A stretch of DNA of 14,112 nucleotides from Salinibacterium sp. Its GTDB lineage: Bacteria; Actinomycetota; Actinomycetes; Actinomycetales; Microbacteriaceae. Where the stretch lies: assembly GCA_025352485.1 (NCBI GenBank), contig JANXTJ010000186.1, forward strand, positions 1 through 14,112, written 5' to 3'. Made by a program: the position numbers and the translations under genes. The notes under the pieces are model-generated. The model had not been told where the DNA came from. It saw nothing but the letters and a program-made list of their open reading frames with translations, and made no database searches. The first letter of the stretch is position 1. The number at the start of each line of letters is the position of its first letter. Below, in pieces: positions 1 through 5,788 of this stretch.

Positions 1-365
1 CCGTGGGCGGAGACTCCCACGCCCCCACCAAGCACAACGCCGTCCATGAAGGCGACGTAGGGCTTCGGGTAGCGCGAGATGAGGCCGTTGAGCTCATACT
101 CGTCGGCCCAGAAAGCCGCGGCCTCGGTGTCGGCACTCGTGGCGGAGCGATAAATGGCCACGACGTCACCGCCGGCGCACAGGCCGCGCTCGCCCGCGCC
201 GGTGATCAGCACCGTCTCGACCCCGTTATCGTTGCGCCACTCGCGCAGGGCCGCGGCGATGGCTTGCACCATCGGGTGGGTCAGCGCATTGATCGCGGCC
301 GGTCGGTTGAGCACGATGTGACCGAGGCGCCCCACCCGCTGAAAGAGCACATCCGAGTCAGTCAT
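1..365 (-). CDS. 3-hydroxyisobutyryl-CoA hydrolase (crotonase family), 3' end cut by window
   Basis: The first 121 residues of a crotonase-fold protein are present. They read as a 3-hydroxyisobutyryl-CoA hydrolase, the enzyme that releases free 3-hydroxyisobutyrate in valine breakdown. Visible features are LGHIVLNRPAAINAL (residues 14-28), the oxyanion-hole segment LCAGGDV (62-68), and YPKPYVAFMDGVVLGGGVGVS (99-119, second oxyanion-hole glycines). The FWADEY-x-LN-x-LI stretch before YPKPYVA is typical of the hydrolase branch rather than plain enoyl-CoA hydratases. The family is usually about 350 residues, so roughly two thirds lies outside the window. The start ATG overlaps the stop of the upstream acyl-CoA dehydrogenase gene (ATGA), so translation is probably coupled. 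A generic enoyl-CoA hydratase is the alternative; the neighbouring isobutyryl-CoA dehydrogenase-like gene favours the hydrolase. Confidence 0.85.
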   Translation of the reverse strand, partial: MTDSDVLFQRVGRLGHIVLNRPAAINALTHPMVQAIAAALREWRNDNGVETVLITGAGERGLCAGGDVVAIYRSATSADTEAAAFWADEYELNGLISRYPKPYVAFMDGVVLGGGVGVSAH

Positions 366-1501
366 GACGCGCTCGCGAGACTGCGGCCGACGATGAGGCG
401 CATGATCTCGTTGGTTCCTTCGAGAATCTGGTGCACGCGCAGGTCGCGCACGATTCGTTCGAGTCCATATTCCGAAAGATACCCGTAACCCCCGTGCAAT
501 TGAATGGCCTGGTTGGCAACAGAGAATCCGGCGTCGGTCGCCACCCGCTTGGCCATCGCGCAGAGCTTGACGGTGTCGGCGTCGCCGCGGTCGAGCGACT
601 GCGCGGCTCGCGCCAATAGGGTGCGCGCCGACTCCAACTCTGTGTCCATGTCGGCGAGCTGAAAGAGCAGGGCCTGCTGTTCGATGAGCGGGCCGCCAAA
701 GGCGGTGCGCTGTTTGAGGTACGCGACCGCCTTGTCGAGGGCCGCCTGCCCGCCACCGATCGAACAGGCGCCGATGTTGAGGCGGCCGCAATTGAGTCCG
801 CTCATCGCGATGCCGAAGCCGTCGCCCTCCCCGGAAAGCACGTTCGCCGCCGGCACCCTGACGTCGTCGAAGATCACCTGGCGGGTGGGCTGGGCGTGCC
901 AGCCCATCTTCTTTTCCAGCGGCCCGAAGCTCAGGCCGGGCGTGCCATCGGCCACCAAAATCGCCGTGATGCCGTGACTGCCGGTGTCGGCTGTGCGCGC
1001 CATGACGACGTAGAGGCCGGCCGCTCCGGCGCCAGAGATGAACTGCTTCACCCCGTTGATGACGTAGTCGTCACCGTCACGCACCGCTCTGGTGCTGAGG
1101 GCTGCGGCATCCGACCCCGCGCCCGGCTCGGTGAGACAGTAGCTTCCGAGGGTCTGCATTCGGGTGAGTTGGGGCACCCATTCGGCCCGCTGCTCCGCGC
1201 TACCGAAGCTGTCGACCATCCAGGTGACCATGTTGTGGATCGAGATGTAGGCCGCGATTGTGGTGTCGCCCTTGGCCAACTCCTCGAAGATCAGCACGGA
1301 GTCGGCGCGGGTCAGGCCGGAACCGCCGAACTCCTCACGCGAGTAGATGCCGCCGAGACCCATGTCACCGGCCTCGCGCAGCACCTCCACCGGAAAGTAG
1401 TGCGTCTCATCCCACTCGGCGGCATGCGGCGCCAGCGAGTGGCCGGCAAAGTGCCTGACCGCCTGGATGATCGACCGCTGGTCTTCGGTGACGGCATACA
1501 T
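362..1501 (-). CDS. Acyl-CoA dehydrogenase, isobutyryl-CoA dehydrogenase-like
   Basis: This is a full-length FAD-dependent acyl-CoA dehydrogenase (379 residues from the chosen start). It oxidises an acyl-CoA to the 2,3-enoyl-CoA and passes electrons to ETF. Visible are the FAD/substrate motif YCLTEPGAGSDAAA (from about 121), the KQFISGAG segment (about 152), and the C-terminal IQLHGGYGYLSEYGLERIVRD followed by ILEGTNEIMR. The Glu of EGTNE (about 361) is at the family's catalytic-base position. The YLSEYG/DLRVHQILEGTNEIMR ending resembles isobutyryl-CoA dehydrogenase, and the overlapping 3-hydroxyisobutyryl-CoA hydrolase gene supports valine degradation. Start: the ATG at 1501 has GGAG six bases upstream. 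An ATG four codons earlier (1513) has no ribosome site and lies very close to the probable transcription start. Exact substrate is an inference. Confidence 0.92.
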   Translation of the reverse strand: MYAVTEDQRSIIQAVRHFAGHSLAPHAAEWDETHYFPVEVLREAGDMGLGGIYSREEFGGSGLTRADSVLIFEELAKGDTTIAAYISIHNMVTWMVDSFGSAEQRAEWVPQLTRMQTLGSYCLTEPGAGSDAAALSTRAVRDGDDYVINGVKQFISGAGAAGLYVVMARTADTGSHGITAILVADGTPGLSFGPLEKKMGWHAQPTRQVIFDDVRVPAANVLSGEGDGFGIAMSGLNCGRLNIGACSIGGGQAALDKAVAYLKQRTAFGGPLIEQQALLFQLADMDTELESARTLLARAAQSLDRGDADTVKLCAMAKRVATDAGFSVANQAIQLHGGYGYLSEYGLERIVRDLRVHQILEGTNEIMRLIVGRSLASAS

Positions 1502-1530
1502 TCCCGGCTCCATTTCATCGATATCACAAT

Positions 1531-1573
1531 TTTACTAGGACTTCCTACTAAAATACTAGGACATCCAATCAAA
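1531..1573. promoter_or_regulatory. Probable tandem operator overlapping the promoter of the valine-catabolism genes
   Basis: Positions 1531-1552 form a near-perfect inverted repeat, TTTACTAGGA-CT-TCCTACTAAA, with nine of ten arm positions matching. A degenerate second copy (TACTAGGA-CA-TCC) is centred 21 bp to the right, two helical turns away. On the minus strand a -10-like TAAAAT (1534 down to 1529) overlaps the left arm, so a bound repressor would block transcription of the acyl-CoA dehydrogenase gene. TetR-type repressors of acyl-CoA catabolism commonly bind sites of this geometry. No matching regulator gene is identified here, and the palindrome at the local tetR gene has a different sequence. 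Confidence 0.6.
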
Positions 1574-1591
1574 TAGCCGGGCACCGCCGAA

Positions 1592-1619
1592 TTGCAAGAT
1601 CGGCGACCGGACGTAGAGT
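1592..1619 (+). promoter_or_regulatory. Candidate promoter for etfBA
   Basis: TTGCAA at 1592-1597 and TAGAGT at 1614-1619 are separated by 16 bases. This fits a housekeeping-type -35/-10 pair placed about 40 bases before the etfB start. It lies outside the 1531-1573 inverted repeat, so etfBA may be less tightly controlled than the divergent genes. The call rests on sequence match only. Confidence 0.4.
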
Positions 1620-1656
1620 GGAACGGCCACCCTCGATGACGAAAACGGAGTGCGTG

Positions 1657-2436
1657 ATGAAGATCGCAGTACTTGTAAAAGAGGTTCCCGACACCTGGGG
1701 TGACCGAAAAATTGATCCAACCACCAAGCGGGTCGTGCGCACCGGGGAAATCGTCATCGACGAGATCAACGAGAAGGCGGTGGAGGTCGCACTGCTCATC
1801 AAGGAGGCCCACCCCGGCAGCGCGGTAACCGTGCTCACCATGGGCCCGGCGAGCGCAAGCGACGCGATCCGTAAGTCGCTGGCGATGGGTGCCGACAACG
1901 GCATCCACATCATCGACGACGCGTTGGCAGGCTCCGACGCCATGCAAACGAGCGCCGCCATTGCCGCGGCCCTTGCGCCGCGCGGGTTCGACCTGGTGGT
2001 CGCCGGAAACGAGTCGACCGACGGTCGCAGCGGCGCCATCCCGGCCATGCTCGCCGAACGCCTCGGCTTTGCCCAGCTCACGTTCATGCGCACGGTGCAG
2101 GTGACCGGCGACACCGTGTCCGGCGAGCGGCTTACCGACAGCGGCCACCTCGAGCTCTCGGCCACCCTTCCCTGCGTCGTCTCCGTCACCGAGCAGATCG
2201 CGGAGGCCCGCTTTCCCAACTTCAAGGGCATCATGGCCGCGAAAAAGAAGCCGGTAGAGACCCTCAACGCCAGCGACCTCGCCCTACCCGCAGCCGACAC
2301 CGGCGGCGCGAACTCGTGGTCGGTCGTCGACGACGTCACCGCCCGCCCGGCCCGCTCCGGCGGCACCATCATCAAGGACGACGGCACCGCCGGCACCCAG
2401 CTCGCCGAATTCCTCGCCAACGCGAAGCTCATCTAG
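1657..2436 (+). CDS. etfB: Electron transfer flavoprotein beta subunit
   Basis: This 259-residue protein is the small subunit of the soluble ETF heterodimer, which takes electrons from acyl-CoA dehydrogenases and delivers them to an ETF-quinone oxidoreductase. It begins MKIAVLVKEVPDT and carries DEINEKAVEVALLIKE and the nucleotide-binding segment VVAGNESTDGRSGAIPAMLA (from about 109). Near the C-terminus, FPNFKGIMAAKKKP matches the family's dehydrogenase-recognition loop region. The ATG at 1657 has GGAG six bases upstream; a possible start at 1618 would add 13 unconserved residues with no ribosome site. Only 13 bases separate it from etfA, so they form an operon. It is divergent from the acyl-CoA dehydrogenase gene whose product would be its partner. 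Confidence 0.96.
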   Translation: MKIAVLVKEVPDTWGDRKIDPTTKRVVRTGEIVIDEINEKAVEVALLIKEAHPGSAVTVLTMGPASASDAIRKSLAMGADNGIHIIDDALAGSDAMQTSAAIAAALAPRGFDLVVAGNESTDGRSGAIPAMLAERLGFAQLTFMRTVQVTGDTVSGERLTDSGHLELSATLPCVVSVTEQIAEARFPNFKGIMAAKKKPVETLNASDLALPAADTGGANSWSVVDDVTARPARSGGTIIKDDGTAGTQLAEFLANAKLI

Positions 2437-2449
2437 GAAGAATCAGCAG

Positions 2450-3421
2450 ATGTCACAGGTACTCGTTCTCGCCGAGCACGTCGGCGGCACCCTCTCCTCC
2501 GGCTCGGCAGAACTCCTGGCCGCCGCCGCCCAACTCGGCGACCCGGTCGCCGTCATTGTCACGGCACCCGGATCCGGCGCCGCGCTGGCGAGCCAGCTCG
2601 GCGCGCTCGGGGCGGTAACTGTCTTCGTCGCGGAGGTCGCCGACGCCGACAGCATCCTGATCACGCCGCAGGTCGCCGCGCTCCAGGCCGCCGTTGCGGC
2701 ATCCGGCGACGTCTGCGCGGTCATCCTCGGCAACTCCCTCGACAGCCGCGAGGCCGGCGCTCGCCTGGCCGTGCGAATCGACGGCGCCTACCAGGGCGAT
2801 GCCGTCGGCATCGGGTCGGGAGCCGGTGGCATCACCGTCACCCAGCAGGCCTTCGGCGGCGCATTCACGGTCACGGCCTCGGCGGCACGGGGCATCCCGG
2901 TCATCTCGCTGCGCGCCCACTCCATCGAGGGTGCTGCCCCCGCTGCAGCCGCGAAAGTGGTGACACTCAACCTCGGGGCCGACGCCTCTGCCACGACGGC
3001 GGTTACCGCGCGACACGAGCAGACTTCGGCATCCGAGCGCCCGAGCCTGCAAACGGCCGACATCGTGGTGTCGGGCGGCCGCGGCCTCGGCTCTAAAGAG
3101 AAGTTCGTGCTGGTCGAACAACTCGCGGATGCCCTCGGAGCTGCCGTCGGCGCCTCTAGAGCAGCGGTAGATGCCGGCTACGTCGAGCACAACATGCAGG
3201 TCGGCCAGACCGGGGTGACCGTCTCCCCCAATCTCTACATCGCCGTCGGGATCTCCGGTGCGATCCAACACCGTGCAGGAATGCAGTCGGCCAAGACAAT
3301 CGTCGCCATCAACAAGGATGCCGATTCCCCGATCTTTGACGTCGCCGACTTCGGGGTGGTGGGCGACCTATTCACCGTCGTGCCGCAGCTCATCGACGCG
3401 GTCAACGCAAGAAAGCGCTAG
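2450..3421 (+). CDS. etfA: Electron transfer flavoprotein alpha subunit
   Basis: This 323-residue protein is the FAD-carrying subunit of ETF. The N-terminal alpha/beta domain (about 1-190) is followed by the FAD domain with the family signatures SGGRGLGSKEKF (208-219), GASRAAVDAGY (234-244), VGQTGVTVSPNLYIAVGISGA (251-271), IQHRAGM (272-278) and INKDADSPIFDVADFGVVGDL (287-307). All the expected FAD-binding motifs are present and the length is normal. AGGAAG directly after the etfB stop serves as the ribosome site for the ATG at 2450. The pair works with the acyl-CoA dehydrogenase encoded just to the left; no ETF-quinone oxidoreductase gene is visible in the window. Confidence 0.96.
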   Translation: MSQVLVLAEHVGGTLSSGSAELLAAAAQLGDPVAVIVTAPGSGAALASQLGALGAVTVFVAEVADADSILITPQVAALQAAVAASGDVCAVILGNSLDSREAGARLAVRIDGAYQGDAVGIGSGAGGITVTQQAFGGAFTVTASAARGIPVISLRAHSIEGAAPAAAAKVVTLNLGADASATTAVTARHEQTSASERPSLQTADIVVSGGRGLGSKEKFVLVEQLADALGAAVGASRAAVDAGYVEHNMQVGQTGVTVSPNLYIAVGISGAIQHRAGMQSAKTIVAINKDADSPIFDVADFGVVGDLFTVVPQLIDAVNARKR

Positions 3422-3472
3422 CCGACCGGTAGCATCGAAGACCGGATCGACACGAGAGGCGCTTCCCCGCAC

Positions 3473-4405
3473 ATGGAATCATCAACCCGCTGGGGCGCGT
3501 TCAGGCAGAGCCGCTGGTTCAGGCTCGTCTGGGTCGCTCCCGCCATTATCGCCGTCATGGTCGTCGTGGTGCTCGCCGCCAAGGGTATCCGCGGTCTGCC
3601 GTCGGTTGCCTCGTTCATGACGACCTACCCCGGTCGGTCGGAGTTACCCGCTGGCGCACCGGTCGGCTTCCCGGCCTGGCTGCAGTGGCAGCACTTCTTG
3701 AACGCCTTCTTCATCCTGTTCATCATTCGTACGGGGTGGCAGATCCGCACCACCAAGCGTCCCGCCGCGTTCTGGACCCGCAATAATACCGGGCTGATCA
3801 CGACCAAGAATCCCCCGGTGCGCATCTCGCTGAACCTCTGGCTGCACCTCTCGCTCGACACCCTGTGGGTGGTCAATGGCGTGCTGTTCTACGTGCTGGT
3901 GTTCGCCACCGGCCAGTGGGTGCGCATCATCCCAACCAACTGGGACATCTTTCCCAACGCCGTCTCGGCCGGCATCCAGTACGCATCCCTCAATTGGCCC
4001 ACCGAAGATGGTTGGGTCAACTACAACGCGCTTCAAACCCTGTCGTACTTCATCGTCGTCTTCATCGCGGCGCCGCTGGCTCTCGTCACCGGCATCAGGA
4101 TGGCGCCGGGGCTCGCCGGGGCATTCCGGCGCATCGAGAAGATTTACCCCATCACCGTGGCGCGTCGGATTCACTACCCGACGATGATCTTTTTCGTCGC
4201 GTTCATCATCGTGCACGTCACCCTCGTGTTGGCCACCGGCGCCCTGCGCAACCTCAACCACATGTATGCGGGGCGCGACGATCAGAGCTGGTGGGGATTC
4301 GTGATCTTCGCCGCATCCGTGCTTCTGATGATCGCGGCGTGGTTCGCCATGCGGCCCGCGATCCTGCGCGCCATCGCGGGCGTCACCGGCTCGGTGCGAC
4401 GCTAG
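3473..4405 (+). CDS. Cytochrome b561/b6-type integral membrane protein
   Basis: This 310-residue protein has about six hydrophobic segments: roughly 19-37, 72-86, 124-147, 188-208, 234-256 and 273-293. Histidines sit in or beside several of them (H74 in QWQHFLN, H125 in LWLHLSLD, H234 in RRIHYPT, H248 in IIVHVTL). That is the arrangement expected for bis-histidine haem ligands in bacterial cytochrome b/b561 domain proteins, such as the membrane subunits of molybdopterin oxidoreductases or hydrogenases. It probably passes electrons between the quinone pool and a partner protein, but no partner is encoded next to it. The gene is 51 bases after etfA, so co-transcription is possible. The ribosome site is weak (GAGAGG, 13 bases before the ATG). 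Family call is fairly sure; the role is not. Confidence 0.75.
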   Translation: MESSTRWGAFRQSRWFRLVWVAPAIIAVMVVVVLAAKGIRGLPSVASFMTTYPGRSELPAGAPVGFPAWLQWQHFLNAFFILFIIRTGWQIRTTKRPAAFWTRNNTGLITTKNPPVRISLNLWLHLSLDTLWVVNGVLFYVLVFATGQWVRIIPTNWDIFPNAVSAGIQYASLNWPTEDGWVNYNALQTLSYFIVVFIAAPLALVTGIRMAPGLAGAFRRIEKIYPITVARRIHYPTMIFFVAFIIVHVTLVLATGALRNLNHMYAGRDDQSWWGFVIFAASVLLMIAAWFAMRPAILRAIAGVTGSVRR

Positions 4406-4449
4406 CGCGGGGCGACGCTAGCTCGTCGTCACGCCAGCTCGGTGCGGCC

Positions 4450-4965
4450 CTAGGCTACGGCGTCGTCGCTCGACGGCGCCCCGTTCGACTCGAGCACCTC
4501 GAGCAGCAAAACGGCTGCCTCTGCGTCGTTGATCCCCTGCGCGAGCGCCAACTCTGAGACGAGAATCTGGCGAGCCTTTTCGAGCATGCGCTTCTCGCCG
4601 GCGGAGACACCCTTCTCCTGATCCCGGCGCCACAGGTCTCTGACCACTTCGCTGACCTTGTAGACGCTTCCGCTGGCCATTTTTTCCTGGTTGGACTTGT
4701 ACCGTCTCGACCAGTTGCTCGGCTCTTCGATGAACTCGTCGGTCAGCACCTTGTAGACCGCGGCGACGCCATCCTTGTCGATGACATCACGCACGCCGAC
4801 CAGATCGACATTGTCGACCGGCAGCTGGATGGTCAACTCGCTGGTGTGCACGTTCAGGGTCATCAGCTTCGTCTCCACTCCACGGATCATCCGGGTGGCA
4901 ATGCCGGTGATGGTCACCGCGCCGTGGTGCGGGTATACGAGGGTCTCGCCGATTTCAATCTTCAT
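4450..4965 (-). CDS. carD: CarD-family (CdnL-like) RNA polymerase-binding regulator, possibly a second copy
   Basis: This 171-residue protein matches CarD along its length. The N-terminal RNAP-interacting Tudor-like domain begins MKIEIGETLVYPHHGAVTI (1-19). The basic helical DNA-binding domain contains EEPSNWSRRYK (80-90) and LWRRDQEKGVSAGEKRMLEK (111-130). CarD binds the RNAP beta subunit and stabilises open complexes, notably at rRNA promoters. From memory of M. tuberculosis CarD, R25, W85 (the DNA-wedge tryptophan) and K90 are kept. The position of R47, a beta-contact residue there, is Gln here, and the 30-50 stretch is clearly divergent. The start ATG overlaps the tetR stop (ATGA). Being an operon partner of a TetR gene, with this divergence, suggests a specialised paralogue, but it could also be the only CarD. 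Confidence 0.92.
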   Translation of the reverse strand: MKIEIGETLVYPHHGAVTITGIATRMIRGVETKLMTLNVHTSELTIQLPVDNVDLVGVRDVIDKDGVAAVYKVLTDEFIEEPSNWSRRYKSNQEKMASGSVYKVSEVVRDLWRRDQEKGVSAGEKRMLEKARQILVSELALAQGINDAEAAVLLLEVLESNGAPSSDDAVA

Positions 4966-5675
4966 TGTTCAGTCGTTTCTTTTGTTGAGGATTCGAGAAT
5001 CCATGGGGGTAATAGCTCGACAAGCTGGGTGGTGAGTTCGTCGTCGGACGCCTCGATCTGGCCGCGCATCCAGGCGCTAATCAGGGTCATCGCGCCGCCG
5101 GCAACGTAGGTGCAGGCCAGCCGCGCGTTGACGCCGGGCGGCACGTAGCCGAGCAGGATCACCGACTCGAGAAGCCGCATCGAATAGGTGGCAACCACGT
5201 CGTCGTAGGCCTTGCGAGTGATCGGCAGATCGAGGGCACTCGAGTACAGCGGAAAGTTGTCGACCATGTGGGCGATCAGGCGCTCGTAGCCGAGGCGTGC
5301 GGCCGTGCGCCGAGGGATCGTCGACCCACGTCGCAGATCGATGCCCAGCCCGCCCACTTCGGCAAACTGGAGGCCAAGCACCTCGGCAGCCAACTCATCG
5401 AGGCTGCCAAAATGGGCGTAGAACGAGCTTCGGCTGATACCCGCGACGCGAACAATATCTGCGACGGTGACCGCGGTGGTGCTGTCAGACATCAGTTGTC
5501 TAATCGCGGTGAACACCAACTGTCGAGTGTGTTCGCCGCGGGGATCACTGCTGACCCGGCCGCCGCTGACACCACTGCTGCTGACACCACTGCTTCCGAC
5601 GACACTGCCCCTGAATACACTGCTCCTGAATACACTGCTGGCAGGCTCGCCAACGTAGTCTTCGGCGAAAGTCAT
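4962..5675 (-). CDS. TetR-family transcriptional regulator with repeat-built N-terminal extension
   Basis: This 237-residue protein has a TetR DNA-binding domain at about 48-97, with the helix-turn-helix TVADIVRVAGISRSSFYAHF (70-89). An all-helical ligand/dimer domain follows to the end, containing LACTYVAGGAMTLISAWM (186-203). The first 47 residues are unusual: residues 13-37 are five 5-residue units (SSVFR twice, GSVVG, SSGVS twice) encoded by a 15-bp tandem repeat. Start at 5675: AGGA lies seven bases upstream, and a TAGGAT -10 box only six bases upstream would alternatively give a leaderless mRNA. A 28-bp palindrome overlaps this promoter, so autorepression is likely. The gene overlaps carD downstream and is divergent from an ABC-F gene, its probable second target. 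The ligand is unknown. Confidence 0.9.
   Translation of the reverse strand: MTFAEDYVGEPASSVFRSSVFRGSVVGSSGVSSSGVSGGRVSSDPRGEHTRQLVFTAIRQLMSDSTTAVTVADIVRVAGISRSSFYAHFGSLDELAAEVLGLQFAEVGGLGIDLRRGSTIPRRTAARLGYERLIAHMVDNFPLYSSALDLPITRKAYDDVVATYSMRLLESVILLGYVPPGVNARLACTYVAGGAMTLISAWMRGQIEASDDELTTQLVELLPPWILESSTKETTEQ
5566..5640. repeat. Five-copy 15-bp tandem repeat inside tetR
   Basis: Five head-to-tail 15-bp units occur at 5566-5580, 5581-5595, 5596-5610, 5611-5625 and 5626-5640. Units 1 and 2 (CTGACACCACTGCT + G/T) differ at one base; units 4 and 5 (CTGAATACACTGCT + C/G) differ at one base; unit 3 is more diverged. The unit length is a multiple of three, so copy-number change would keep the reading frame while altering the length of the TetR N-terminal extension. 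Confidence 0.9.
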
Positions 5676-5681
5676 TAACCC

Positions 5682-5716
5682 ATCCTACCACTTCTCGGAC
5701 AGTTGTCTGAGAAGTG
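5682..5716. promoter_or_regulatory. tetR promoter with overlapping 28-bp palindromic operator
   Basis: Positions 5689-5701 and 5704-5716 are inverted arms (CACTTCTCGGACA / TGTCTGAGAAGTG) that match at 12 of 13 positions around a central GT. On the minus strand the palindrome contains a CAGACA -35-like box. After a 16-base spacer comes TAGGAT (5687 down to 5682) as the -10 box. The tetR ATG is six bases further on. A dimeric TetR bound here would block its own promoter and could also affect the divergent ABC-F gene, whose start is 72 bases to the right. Confidence 0.75.
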
Positions 5717-5726
5717 CGATGGCTCG

Positions 5727-5741
5727 GGTGCCGACGGCACC
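5727..5741. promoter_or_regulatory. Perfect 15-bp palindrome in the ABC-F leader
   Basis: GGTGCCG-A-CGGCACC is a perfect odd palindrome between the TetR operator and the ABC-F ribosome site. It could be a second protein-binding site or a short RNA stem in the leader of the ABC-F mRNA. Its sequence is unrelated to the 5689-5716 palindrome, so it would need a different protein. Confidence 0.35.
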
Positions 5742-5788
5742 GCACTACGGTTGAACCGGATTCCGACTACCCGCAGGGAAGCATTGCC

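Noticed and set aside
896..1576. 226-codon frame on the plus strand
   Set aside because: It lies antisense to the well-supported acyl-CoA dehydrogenase gene and has no family resemblance; it is a by-product of high GC.
2453..3271. 272-codon frame on the minus strand
   Set aside because: Antisense to etfA, with shadow-type composition (many Gly/Arg/Asp).
5486..5503. Second TetR operator inside tetR (AGACA-N5-TGTCT)
   Set aside because: The half-sites resemble the main operator but the spacing differs (five versus two bases) and the outer arms do not match.
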